Part shown: positions 16,086 through 24,484 of the stretch, in pieces | Position numbering within the stretch: the stretch's first letter is position 1 | Layout: the number at the start of each line of letters is the position of its first letter | DNA from: Luteococcus sp048595755 | GTDB taxonomy: Bacteria > Actinomycetota > Actinomycetes > Propionibacteriales > Propionibacteriaceae | NCBI RefSeq assembly: GCF_048595755.1 | Contig: NZ_CP184360.1 | Span: forward strand, 1,054,001-1,118,000 | Direction: 5' to 3' | Length of the DNA stretch: 64,000 bases | Program-made: the position numbers and the translations under genes | The notes under the pieces: model-generated | Databases searched by the model: none | The model's input: the letters and a program-made list of their open reading frames with translations, nothing else | Told to the model about the DNA's origin: nothing

Positions 16086-16877
16086 ATGACCCAGCCCGGC
16101 AATCCCATCTGGATGGACCTCGGCACCGACGACGTGGAGGGCGCGAAGACCTTCTACACGGCACTGTTCGGCTGGGACTTCCTGGACCAGGGGCCCGACT
16201 TCGGCGGCTACCTGATGATCAAGCAGGGCGAGGGCTTCGTCGGCGGTGCGATGAGCTCCAGGATGACCCAGCAGGGGCCGGTGGACGAGCCGCAGTTCCC
16301 CACCTGCTGGACGATCTACCTGCGCGTCGACGACATCGACGCGGCGCTGGCCAAGGTGGAACCCACTGGAGGCTCGGTCATGGTTGCGGCCATGCAGGTG
16401 GGCGAGGCCGGAAAGATGGCCGTCGTGACCGCCGCCGACGGTGCCGTGGTGGGCCTGTGGCAGGCCGGGGACTTCGAGGGCTACGACTTCACCGGCCAGC
16501 CCGGCACCCCCGTCTGGTTCGAGACCATGAGCAAGGACTACGACGCGGCCGCCTCCTTCTACACCGAGGTCTTCGGTTGGCAACTGGCCCCGATGCCCGG
16601 CAGCCCCGAGGGCCAGCCGCGCTATGCCACCAATGGGGCCGGGGACCAGGCCGGTTGCGGCCTGTGCGAGGCCAACTCCTTCCTGCCCGCCGAGGTGCCG
16701 AGCTACTGGCGGATGTACCTCGCCGTCGACGACTGCGACGCGGCCGTCGCGACGGTGCAGGAGCTGGGTGGCCGCCTGCTCGACGGGCCGATGGACTCGC
16801 CCTTCGGTCGGCTGGCCACGGTCGCCGATCCGCATGGTGCAACCTTCCAGGTGATCCAGACCCCCGCACAGGGTTGA
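16086..16877 (+). CDS. Two-domain VOC/glyoxalase-fold protein
   Basis: A 263-aa soluble protein with two similar VOC domains of about 120 residues. Each begins with a G-x-P-x-W-x-D/E stretch (NPIWMDLGTDDVEGAKTFYTALFGW; TPVWFETMSKDYDAAASFYTEVFGW) and carries the beta-alpha-beta-beta-beta pattern. Related actinobacterial proteins are annotated as hydroxylases or glyoxalase-like proteins, but no substrate is known. GGAGG 5 nt upstream fixes the ATG. It lies between polysaccharide genes without an obvious pathway link. Metal ligands cannot be assigned with confidence. Confidence 0.75.
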   Translation: MTQPGNPIWMDLGTDDVEGAKTFYTALFGWDFLDQGPDFGGYLMIKQGEGFVGGAMSSRMTQQGPVDEPQFPTCWTIYLRVDDIDAALAKVEPTGGSVMVAAMQVGEAGKMAVVTAADGAVVGLWQAGDFEGYDFTGQPGTPVWFETMSKDYDAAASFYTEVFGWQLAPMPGSPEGQPRYATNGAGDQAGCGLCEANSFLPAEVPSYWRMYLAVDDCDAAVATVQELGGRLLDGPMDSPFGRLATVADPHGATFQVIQTPAQG

Positions 16878-16903
16878 ATCCGCGCACGGGCCAGGGACGG
16901 TCC

Positions 16904-16909
16904 TAGACT
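16904..16909 (+). promoter_or_regulatory. Candidate -10 box TAGACT
   Basis: It lies 43 bp before the ATG at 16953. GGAAGAGGAG between them gives a ribosome site. Confidence 0.35.
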
Positions 16910-16952
16910 GACAAGGACCGATGTCTGTCCCGTCTGGGAAGAGGAGCACGTC

Positions 16953-18191
16953 ATGCGCTGGTTCGAGCACGCCATCTGGTGGCAGGTCTATCCGTTGGGA
17001 TTCACCGGGGCGCCGGTGCGCCCTGCCAGTGAGCAGGAGCGCCAGCTCACCCACCGCCTGGGCCACCTGCACAACTGGCTCGACTATGCCCAGCAACTGG
17101 GCACCAATGGCCTGCTGCTGGGGCCCATCTTCAGCTCCTCCACCCACGGATATGACACCACCGACCACTTCACCATCGACCCCCGGTTGGGTGACGACGG
17201 CGACTTCGATGCGCTGATCGCCGCCTGCCGCGAACGGGGCATCGTGGTGCTGCTGGACGGTGTCTTCAACCATGTGGGAGACCAGCACCCGCTCTACCTG
17301 GCAGCCCTGGAGAAGGGGCCCGACAGCGACGAGGCCAAGCTCTTCCGGATCGACTGGAACCAGAACCCGCCCCGTGCCGAGGTCTTCGAGGGGCACGGTT
17401 CGCTGGTGGCGCTGAACCACGACGAACCCGCGACGGTGGACCTGGTGGCCGACGTGATGCGCCACTGGTTGCAGCGCGGCATCCACGGCTGGCGGTTGGA
17501 CGCGGCCTACGCCATCAAGCCCGAGTTCTGGCGCGAGGTGCTGCAGCGGGTGCGTCCGGACTTCGGCGAGGCCTGGTTTGTCGGTGAGATGATCCACGGC
17601 GACTACGCCGACTACGTGCAGCGCTCCGGGCTGGACTCCATCACCCAGTACGAACTGTGGAAGTCGGTGTGGAGCGCCTTGTCGGACGAGAACTTCTTCG
17701 AGCTGGACTGGACCCTGCAACGGCACAACACCTGGCTGGACACCTTCGTGCCGCAGACCTTCGTCGGCAACCACGACGTCACCCGCATCGCCACGCTGGT
17801 GGGGCCCGAGAAGCTCCCGGCCGCCCTGGCCGTGCTGTTCACGGTGGGTGGCATCCCGAGCATCTACCAGGGCGACGAGCAGGGCTTCACCGGCACCAAG
17901 TACCAGCGCGAAGGCGGCGACGACGAGGTGCGCCCCACCTTCCCCGACACCCCGGACGGCCTGGCGCCGCTGGGGGCCGAGGTGCACCGCCTGCACCAGG
18001 CCCTGATCGCGCTGCGGCGCCGCAACCCGTGGTTGGTGCGGGCCCGCACCGAACAGCTGGAACTGCGCAACGAGTTCTACCGTTACCGGGTGCACGGCCC
18101 GCAGGGCGAGCAGCTGGTGGTGCAGCTCGACCTCCCCGCCCGTCGCGTGCAGATCGACGACGGGCAGGGCAACGTGCTGCTCGAGGCCTGA
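16953..18191 (+). CDS. GH13 alpha-amylase family glycosidase
   Basis: A 412-aa single (beta/alpha)8 enzyme with all four GH13 regions: DGVFNH (102-107), GWRLDAA with the nucleophile D183, GEMIHGD with the acid/base E212, and FVGNHD with the transition-state D275. It has no signal peptide, so it acts in the cytoplasm on an alpha-glucan or small alpha-glucoside. It is short for the family and lacks a separate starch-binding or N-domain. The stop is 3 bp from the start of a DUF421 gene, suggesting co-transcription. The link to the surrounding polysaccharide genes is unclear. Confidence 0.85.
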   Translation: MRWFEHAIWWQVYPLGFTGAPVRPASEQERQLTHRLGHLHNWLDYAQQLGTNGLLLGPIFSSSTHGYDTTDHFTIDPRLGDDGDFDALIAACRERGIVVLLDGVFNHVGDQHPLYLAALEKGPDSDEAKLFRIDWNQNPPRAEVFEGHGSLVALNHDEPATVDLVADVMRHWLQRGIHGWRLDAAYAIKPEFWREVLQRVRPDFGEAWFVGEMIHGDYADYVQRSGLDSITQYELWKSVWSALSDENFFELDWTLQRHNTWLDTFVPQTFVGNHDVTRIATLVGPEKLPAALAVLFTVGGIPSIYQGDEQGFTGTKYQREGGDDEVRPTFPDTPDGLAPLGAEVHRLHQALIALRRRNPWLVRARTEQLELRNEFYRYRVHGPQGEQLVVQLDLPARRVQIDDGQGNVLLEA

Positions 18192-18194
18192 CCC

Positions 18195-18839
18195 ATGGGG
18201 CACCCCTCACCGGAAGGCTTCTGGGCCGAGCTGTGGTTCCAGGTGGGCATCACCTGGCCCGGCGCGGTGGGGGTGGTGCTGGCCTCGGCGGCGCTGTACC
18301 TGTGCTTCGCGCTGGTGGTCCATCTGGCAGGCCCGCGGCTGTGGGCCCGTCCCAGCGTGTTGAGCTTCTCGGTGATGGCACTGCTGGGCGCCCTGTGTGC
18401 CCGCGGCATGTTGGGCAATTCGCCCACCCTGGTGGGGGCCCTGCTGGCCGTCGCCGTGCTGCTGTTGATGGAGACGAGCCTGGGGCGGGTCCGCTGGGCG
18501 GCCCGCAGCGGGGGCCGACAACGCGACCGCCACGGGGCCGCCGTGGTGATGGTGGACGGCATCCTCTGCGAGGACGTGCTGCGTGACCGGCGGCTCAGCC
18601 AGCAGCACCTGCTCTCGCGGCTGCGGCAGGAAGGGGTGCTGCACCGGCGGGATGCGGCACTGGTGGTGCTGGAGCGACGTGGAGGCCTGACCATCGTGCG
18701 GCGCGGCGAGCGCATCGAGCGCGAGTTGCTGCACGGGGTGCGGGGTGCCCAGGGCCTGCCCGAGCACGTGCTGCAGCCGGTGGAGGACGAGCAGGAAAGC
18801 GTCGAGGCGCACCGCGCAGAGGAGCGGAAGTGGCAGTGA
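18195..18839 (+). CDS. DUF421 (YetF-like) membrane protein
   Basis: A 214-aa protein with three hydrophobic helices in its first 100 residues, followed by a soluble domain with the DUF421 pattern: VVMVDGILCEDVLRDRRLS, then a helical stretch and ALVVLERRGGLTIVRRG. Family members such as Bacillus YetF/YrbG sit in the membrane with the domain in the cytoplasm and have no established general function. It starts 3 bp after the GH13 stop and is probably in its operon. The C-terminus is acidic and variable. Confidence 0.7.
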   Translation: MGHPSPEGFWAELWFQVGITWPGAVGVVLASAALYLCFALVVHLAGPRLWARPSVLSFSVMALLGALCARGMLGNSPTLVGALLAVAVLLLMETSLGRVRWAARSGGRQRDRHGAAVVMVDGILCEDVLRDRRLSQQHLLSRLRQEGVLHRRDAALVVLERRGGLTIVRRGERIERELLHGVRGAQGLPEHVLQPVEDEQESVEAHRAEERKWQ

Positions 18840-18846
18840 CGGCCAC

Positions 18847-18852
18847 TACAGT
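18847..18852 (+). promoter_or_regulatory. Candidate -10 box TACAGT
   Basis: It lies 33 bp before the ATG at 18886, with GAAGGAG at about 18871 as ribosome site. Confidence 0.35.
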
Positions 18853-18885
18853 TGGTCTCGCCGTCCACCAGAAGGAGACCCCAGA

Positions 18886-19980
18886 ATGCGCGTCGTCAGC
18901 ATCGTCGGTGCCCGTCCCCAGTTCGTGAAGCTGGCACCCGTTGCCAAGGCCCTGGCCGCTGCCGGCATCGATCACAAGATCGTGCACACCGGCCAGCACT
19001 ACGACGTGAACATGTCTGACTCCTTCTTCGTCGATCTGGGCATCCCGAACCCCGACGTGCACCTGGGCGTGGGCTCCGGCAGCCACGGCGTGCAGACCGG
19101 CTCGATGCTGGCCCAGATGGATGCCGCCTTCACCGAGCTCGAGCCCGACTGGGTGCTGGTCTACGGCGACACCAATTCCACGATCGCCGGCACCCTGGCC
19201 GCGGTGAAGATGCACATTCCCACCGCCCACCTGGAGGCCGGCCTGCGCTCCTTCAACCGCCGCATGCCGGAGGAGCACAACCGCGTGATGACCGACCACG
19301 CCGCCGACATCTGCCTGGCCCCCACCCAGGTGGCCGTGCAGCACCTGGCCGACGAGGGCCTCGAGGAGCGCGCCGTGCTGGTGGGCGACGTGATGGTGGA
19401 CGTCTGCTTCCAGGTCCGCGACGCCGTCAAGGACCGTCCGCTGGCCATCGAGGGCATCAACGAGGGCGACGAGTTCATCCTTGCCACCATCCATCGCGCC
19501 GACAACACCGATGATCCGGCTCGGTTGAAGACCATCCTGGAGACCCTGGCGGCGCTGCCGGTCAAGACGATCCTGCCGGTGCACCCGCGCCTGCGCGCCA
19601 AGGCCAGCGAGTTCGGGCTGGACATCGAGGCCGGCAACCTGGTGGCCGTCGACCCACTGGCCTACCCCGACATGGTCAACGCCGTGGTGAAGTCGGTCGG
19701 TGTGGTCACCGACTCCGGCGGCCTGCAGAAGGAGGCCTACCTGCTGGGTGCCCCCTGCACCACGCTGCGCACCGAGACCGAGTGGGTCGAGACGCTGGAG
19801 GGTGGCTGGAACATCCTCGACCCCGACCTGACCCAGGTGGCAGAGGTGGCGGTGCGTCCCCGCCCCACCGCCGAACGCGGCACTCCCTACGGCACCGGCC
19901 AGGCGGCCGAAGCGGTGGCCAAGGCGCTGCAGGACTACCGCGTCGACGCCGCCGGCAACCTGGTGGGCCCCACGGAGTGA
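18886..19980 (+). CDS. wbpI: Non-hydrolysing UDP-N-acetylglucosamine 2-epimerase (WbpI/WecB-like)
   Basis: A 364-aa protein of the UDP-GlcNAc 2-epimerase family. It opens with IVGARPQFVKLAP, contains HTGQHYD, GDTNSTIAG and HLEAGLRS, and ends with the SGGLQKEA-(Y)-LG-P-C-TLR block that binds UDP. Next to a WbpA/B/D/E set, the expected reaction is 2-epimerisation of UDP-GlcNAc3NAcA to UDP-ManNAc3NAcA; a WecB-like action on UDP-GlcNAc is the alternative. The ATG follows GAAGGAG. The stop overlaps the next gene's GTG by 4 bp, coupling it to a glycosyltransferase that may use its product. Confidence 0.8.
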   Translation: MRVVSIVGARPQFVKLAPVAKALAAAGIDHKIVHTGQHYDVNMSDSFFVDLGIPNPDVHLGVGSGSHGVQTGSMLAQMDAAFTELEPDWVLVYGDTNSTIAGTLAAVKMHIPTAHLEAGLRSFNRRMPEEHNRVMTDHAADICLAPTQVAVQHLADEGLEERAVLVGDVMVDVCFQVRDAVKDRPLAIEGINEGDEFILATIHRADNTDDPARLKTILETLAALPVKTILPVHPRLRAKASEFGLDIEAGNLVAVDPLAYPDMVNAVVKSVGVVTDSGGLQKEAYLLGAPCTTLRTETEWVETLEGGWNILDPDLTQVAEVAVRPRPTAERGTPYGTGQAAEAVAKALQDYRVDAAGNLVGPTE

Positions 19981-21095
19981 CGCCGCAGCACACCGGGGCG
20001 GGGGCCCGGGTTGCCCACCTCAGCACCGTCCACCAGTCTTGGGACAACCGCATCCTGAACAAGGAGTGCCGGGCGCTGGCCGAGGCGGGCTTCGACGTGC
20101 ACCTGGTGATCAGCGCCGAGGCCGATCGTGTCACCCACGGCGTGCAGGTGCATGCCATCAAGCGGCGCGGCCGTGCCGCCCGGCTGGTCGCCTCCCAGCT
20201 GGAGGCCTGGCGCGCGCTGGACCGGATCCGGCCGCAGTTGTTGCACTTCCATGACCCGGAGCTCATCCCGATGGCCGTGGCCTACGGCCGTTGTCGCGGC
20301 ATCCCCGTGGTCTACGACGCGCACGAAGACCTGGTCAAGCAGATCGAGACCAAGCCCTACTTGCGCGGGGCCGCCAAGGGCGTGGCGCGTGCCGCCGCCG
20401 CCCGGCTGGTGAGCCTGGCCAACCGACGTTGCGACGCCATCGTCACGGTGATCGACGAGATCGGGCAGACCTTCTCCCCGGAGCGCGAGGGACGGGAGCG
20501 TCCCGTCGTCGTGGTGAAGAACCTGCCGTGGGCCGCGGACTTCGCGCCGCGGGAGGGCTCTGCGCGGGAACGGACGGCGGTCTACACGGGCGACATCAGC
20601 GTGGAACGCGGCCTGGAACGGATGCTCGACGCCGTCGAGGCCACCGACTCGCACCTGGTGACCGCCGGCCGCTGCTTGGTGGACGAGAAGCGCCTGACCG
20701 GGAGCACGCGGGTGGACCACCGGGGCCTGGTGCCCCCGTCCGGGCTGCCCGGGATCATCGGCGAGGGGCAGGTGGGGCTGGTGCTGCTCAGCCGCCTGCC
20801 CAACTACGAGCACTCCCTGCCCACCAAGGTCTTCGAATACATGGCCTGCGGCATCCCCTTCCTGGCCAGCGACTTCGCCTACTGGCGCGAACTGTTCGGG
20901 GGCCTCGACGCGGGCCTGTTCGTCGACCCCGACGACCAGCCGGCCATCCGCGCGGCCCTGGCCGAGCTGCTGGACGATCCCGAGCGCTGCGCCCGGATGG
21001 GTGCCAATGGCCGACGGGCCGTGGAGGAGCGCTTCGGCTTCGAGGCAGAGTCCGGCAAGCTCGTCGCCCTGATGGAGCGCCTGCTCGCCTCCTGA
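19977..21095 (+). CDS. Glycosyltransferase family 4 protein coupled to the epimerase
   Basis: A 372-aa soluble GT4-like protein. HFHDPELIPMA and VVYDAHEDL are typical of the acceptor domain, and SLPTKVFEYMACGIPFLASD of the donor domain. GTG 19977 overlaps the epimerase stop by 4 bp and begins the conserved region. Translational coupling suggests it uses the epimerase product, presumably a ManNAc3NAcA donor; this is inference. The final helix (EERFGFEAESGKLVALMERLL) is the usual GT4 C-terminus. Confidence 0.8.
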   Translation: MTPQHTGAGARVAHLSTVHQSWDNRILNKECRALAEAGFDVHLVISAEADRVTHGVQVHAIKRRGRAARLVASQLEAWRALDRIRPQLLHFHDPELIPMAVAYGRCRGIPVVYDAHEDLVKQIETKPYLRGAAKGVARAAAARLVSLANRRCDAIVTVIDEIGQTFSPEREGRERPVVVVKNLPWAADFAPREGSARERTAVYTGDISVERGLERMLDAVEATDSHLVTAGRCLVDEKRLTGSTRVDHRGLVPPSGLPGIIGEGQVGLVLLSRLPNYEHSLPTKVFEYMACGIPFLASDFAYWRELFGGLDAGLFVDPDDQPAIRAALAELLDDPERCARMGANGRRAVEERFGFEAESGKLVALMERLLAS

Positions 21096-21229
21096 CAGGC
21101 GCTCGGCTCCCTGCGGGACGAGTGGGTTGCAACACGAGCGGAAGCCACAATCCCGAGCGTCGGGCACGAACCCGAGCGGCTGCCGGGAACCCACGCGACA
21201 GCTGAGCGGCAAGAAAACCCTGACCCCCA

Positions 21230-21273
21230 TTGCACCAGGCCGGAACGCTGACGTAACCTAACACGTGTTAGGT
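21230..21273 (+). promoter_or_regulatory. Promoter and LacI-type operator of the fructoside operon
   Basis: TTGCAC (21230-21235) and TAACCT (21254-21259) are 18 bp apart. The perfect 18-bp palindrome ACCTAACACGTGTTAGGT at 21256-21273 covers the -10 box and the expected transcription start, the usual position for LacI-family repression. The binding-protein start follows 20 bp later with GAGGAG between. The LacI-family gene at the other end of the operon (26878-25871) is the natural candidate to bind it. Confidence 0.7.
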
Positions 21274-21292
21274 ACTCAACGAGGAGTCAGAC

Positions 21293-22672
21293 ATGACTGA
21301 CATCACACGCCGGGCAGTGCTCGGTGCGGCAGGGCTCGGTGCGGCCGGGACCGCCTTGTCCTGGAAGAGGCTCACCGGCCTCGACATTCCGGGCCGAGGC
21401 GCCGACCAGCTGAACATCGCCATCAACGGCACGGCGCAGGATGCGGCGGCCAACCAGGGCCTGATCGACGCCTTCAGCGCCCAGCACCCCGACATCAAGG
21501 TCCGCATCGTCCCGATCCAGGGGGCGGACTGGAGCGACTTCTTCGCCAAGATCCTCACCCTCGTGGCCGCCGGCACACCGCCGGACGTGGTGATGGTGGC
21601 CACGGAGGGGACGCAGCTCTTCGCGGAACGACTCGCCTACCCGCTCGACGAGTTCGTGATGCGCGACAAGGAGGAGATGCGCGAATTCTTCGACGACGTG
21701 CATCCCTCGCTCATCGAGGCCTTCATGTACCAGGGGCAGCTCTTCCAGCTGCCGCTGAGCTGGAATGCCGCCAACATGTACTTCTCGTCCAAGGCGCTGG
21801 AGCGTGCCGGCCTGGACTATCCGAAGCAGGACTGGACCTGGGACGACTTCCAGGGCTACCTGCGCCAGATGCGCAAGGCCGCCACGGGAACCTTCCGTCC
21901 CTTCTTCTGGACCAATCGCCTGTGGGGAGGGGTGGTGCCGTGGCTGTACAGCAATGACACCTCCTTCCTCAAGCCCAGCCGGTTCCCCGGCGGGGAGTGG
22001 TTGTGGCAGGAGTTCTACCCGGGCCAGCAGGGCCGCAGCGGCGGTTACCGGTGGGCCGAGCCCAATGCCGACGATCCGAAGGTGCTGGAGTCCTTCGAGT
22101 TCCTGCAGGGGCTGGTGGCCGAGAACCTGGGTTCCTCGCCGGTGCAGGGTGGTGGCAACGAGTTGGTGAGCCGCTTCGGGTCCGGTGTCATCGGCATGAC
22201 CCCGTCGGGTGGCTACTGGGTGCACGGGCTCAATCAGGCCGGCATGAAGCGCGACGACTACGACGTCGCCTTCTTCCCCAAGGGACGCACCCAGCAGCAC
22301 CAGTTCGGTACCGCCGGCTACGCGATCATGCGCGACTCCAAGCGCAAGGACGCCGCGTGGGAGTGGTTGAAGTTCTGCGTCAGCAAGCAGGGGCTGGCCA
22401 TCGCCCAGAAGAATCCCGACTCCAACAGCGCGCGTCGCTCGCACAACACGAAGCTGTACAAGGACACCGGCCCCGCCCACTGGGAGGTCTTCTACGACAC
22501 TCTCGACAAGCACCCGACCACGGCGCCGGTTCCCGCGCCGCCGCAGGAGGCCGCCGTCGAGACCGCCCTGATCAAGAACGTGCTGGGGGCCGTCACCGGC
22601 TCCCGGCCCAATGTGAAGCGTGCGCTGGCGACGCTCCAGCGCGACCTCGAACTCGCCATGAAGGAGTCATGA
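21293..22672 (+). CDS. ABC sugar-binding protein (fructoside operon)
   Basis: A 459-aa family-1 extracellular solute-binding protein. The first 25 residues hold twin arginines and a hydrophobic stretch (TRRAVLGAAGLGAAG), so Tat export is likely; I see no lipobox cysteine. It should capture an oligosaccharide outside the cell and pass it to the two permeases encoded just downstream. A beta-fructosidase in the same operon points to sucrose or fructo-oligosaccharides. No ATPase gene is in the operon, so a shared MsiK/UgpC-type ATPase elsewhere is expected. The operator lies directly upstream. Confidence 0.85.
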   Translation: MTDITRRAVLGAAGLGAAGTALSWKRLTGLDIPGRGADQLNIAINGTAQDAAANQGLIDAFSAQHPDIKVRIVPIQGADWSDFFAKILTLVAAGTPPDVVMVATEGTQLFAERLAYPLDEFVMRDKEEMREFFDDVHPSLIEAFMYQGQLFQLPLSWNAANMYFSSKALERAGLDYPKQDWTWDDFQGYLRQMRKAATGTFRPFFWTNRLWGGVVPWLYSNDTSFLKPSRFPGGEWLWQEFYPGQQGRSGGYRWAEPNADDPKVLESFEFLQGLVAENLGSSPVQGGGNELVSRFGSGVIGMTPSGGYWVHGLNQAGMKRDDYDVAFFPKGRTQQHQFGTAGYAIMRDSKRKDAAWEWLKFCVSKQGLAIAQKNPDSNSARRSHNTKLYKDTGPAHWEVFYDTLDKHPTTAPVPAPPQEAAVETALIKNVLGAVTGSRPNVKRALATLQRDLELAMKES

Positions 22673-23613
22673 TGGGCGTTCCCGTGAATCCCGCAGCGGC
22701 GGCCGAGGCTCCCGCTCCCAGCATCCCCGAGGCGCCCGGGCGTCGCGGCGAGGGCAAGCTGGCCGCCCTGCTGCTGGCTCCCACGGTGATCGGCATCGCG
22801 CTGTTCACCCTGGTGCCCATCATCGGGTCGATGGTGCTGGCCTTCTTCGACTGGGACATCATCTCCACACCGAAGTTCGTCGGGGTCAAGAATTTCCAGA
22901 CCCTGGCCAGCTCCCCGACCATCCGGGTCAGCTTCCTGAACACCTTCGCCTTCGTGGTCGTCGCGGTGGCCTTGCAGATCGCCGTGGCCATGACCCTGGC
23001 CGTGCTGGTGCAGTCCAAGATGCCCGGCTGGCTGCGCTCCTTCTTCCGCTCGGTCTTCTTCTTCCCGCTGATCCTCTCCGCGGCGTCGGTCTCGCTGATC
23101 ATGAGCTACCTGTTCAACGAGGACTTCGGCACGGTCAACAAGCTGCTCGGCCTGTTGGGCATGAGCCCGGTGCCCTGGCTCACCAGCACCACCGGCGCCA
23201 TGGTCGTCACCGTCCTGGTCTACGTCTGGCAGAACTTCGGCTTCACCTTCCTGCTCTTCATCGGCGGCCTGTCCTCCATTCCGCAGGACATCTACGAGGC
23301 GAGCGACATCGACGGTGCCTCACCCATGCGCCGCTTCTGGCAGATCACGATGCCGCTGGTCAGCCCCACGATGCTGGTGGCCACCGTGATGGCCATGATC
23401 TCTGCGCTGCAGATCTTCGACCAGCCCTATGTGCTCACCAAGGGTGGCCCCGGCGACTCCACCCGCACCGCCGTCATGGTCATCTACCAGTCGGCCTTCC
23501 AGGAGCTGCAGTTCGGCCTCGCCGCCGCCATCGGGCTGGTGCTGATGCTGATCATCATGCTGGTCACCTGGGTGCAGTTCCGCCTGTCCAAGCGTTTCGT
23601 CTTCTACATGTGA
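22672..23613 (+). CDS. ABC sugar permease 1 (MalF-like)
   Basis: A 313-aa inner-membrane protein with six helices and the EAA loop (IYEASDIDGASPMRRFWQIT) that contacts the ATPase. The N-terminus is a 25-residue proline/alanine-rich cytoplasmic leader. ATG 22672 shares one base with the upstream stop and sits 5 nt after AAGGAG, better placed than the ATG at 22669. It pairs with the following permease. Confidence 0.85.
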   Translation: MGVPVNPAAAAEAPAPSIPEAPGRRGEGKLAALLLAPTVIGIALFTLVPIIGSMVLAFFDWDIISTPKFVGVKNFQTLASSPTIRVSFLNTFAFVVVAVALQIAVAMTLAVLVQSKMPGWLRSFFRSVFFFPLILSAASVSLIMSYLFNEDFGTVNKLLGLLGMSPVPWLTSTTGAMVVTVLVYVWQNFGFTFLLFIGGLSSIPQDIYEASDIDGASPMRRFWQITMPLVSPTMLVATVMAMISALQIFDQPYVLTKGGPGDSTRTAVMVIYQSAFQELQFGLAAAIGLVLMLIIMLVTWVQFRLSKRFVFYM

Positions 23614-23623
23614 GGGGCCTGAC

Positions 23624-24484
23624 ATGTCCACTGCAATGAACACAGCCCCCGATCTGACGGGGACCACCACCCGGCGCTCGCGTCGCAAGAACCTGGCCCC
23701 GCTGGCCGGACGCATCCTCGTCCTGCTGGTGGCGCTCTTCCTCACCCTCGGACCCGTCGTGTGGACCGTGTGGGTGGCCTTCACCCCCACCGACGAGGCG
23801 GGGCGCCGGACGCTGAGCTTCGCGGCCTTCAGCGACGCCTTCAGCAAGGTGAACATGCTCCGGCTGTTCTGGAACTCGATCCTGGTGACGGCGTTGTGCG
23901 CGGTCGGCCAGATGTTCACCGCCGCCCTGGCCGGCTATGCCTTCGCACGGTTGCGCTTTCGTGGTCGCAACGCCCTGTTCGCCGTGATCCTGGCGACGAT
24001 GATGGTGCCGATGCAGGTCACCATCGTCCCGGTCTTCATGCTGATCCGCGGCATGGGGCTGTCCGACACGCTGCTCGCCCTGATCCTGCCCGCCATCCCC
24101 ACCGCCTTCGGCACCTTCCTGATGCGCCAGTACTTCCTGGGCATCCCGGACAGCCTTGCCGAGGCCGCCCAGATCGATGGCGCCACCCCGTGGCAGGTCT
24201 TCTGGAAGGTCTACCTGCCGCTGTCCACCCCCGGCCTGGCCATCGTCGGCATCCTGGCCTTCAACGCCATCTGGAACGAGTTCTTCCGGCCGCTGATCAT
24301 GACCATCAGCTCCGAGAACTTCACCCTGCCGCTCGGTCTGGTGAGCCTGCAGGGCCAGCTGGGTACCGGGAGCATGAGCACCGTGCTCGCCGGCGTCGTG
24401 CTGTCCATGATCCCCGCCCTTGTCGTCTTCGTCTTCGGGCAGCGGCCGCTGCGTGAAGGCCTCACCGCAGGAAGTGTGAAGTGA
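23624..24484 (+). CDS. ABC sugar permease 2 (MalG-like)
   Basis: A 286-aa protein with six helices and the EAA loop (LAEAAQIDGATPWQVFWKVY). It is preceded by GTGAGGGG, and its stop overlaps the glycosidase start. It forms the transmembrane channel with permease 1 for the fructoside captured by the binding protein. Confidence 0.85.
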   Translation: MSTAMNTAPDLTGTTTRRSRRKNLAPLAGRILVLLVALFLTLGPVVWTVWVAFTPTDEAGRRTLSFAAFSDAFSKVNMLRLFWNSILVTALCAVGQMFTAALAGYAFARLRFRGRNALFAVILATMMVPMQVTIVPVFMLIRGMGLSDTLLALILPAIPTAFGTFLMRQYFLGIPDSLAEAAQIDGATPWQVFWKVYLPLSTPGLAIVGILAFNAIWNEFFRPLIMTISSENFTLPLGLVSLQGQLGTGSMSTVLAGVVLSMIPALVVFVFGQRPLREGLTAGSVK

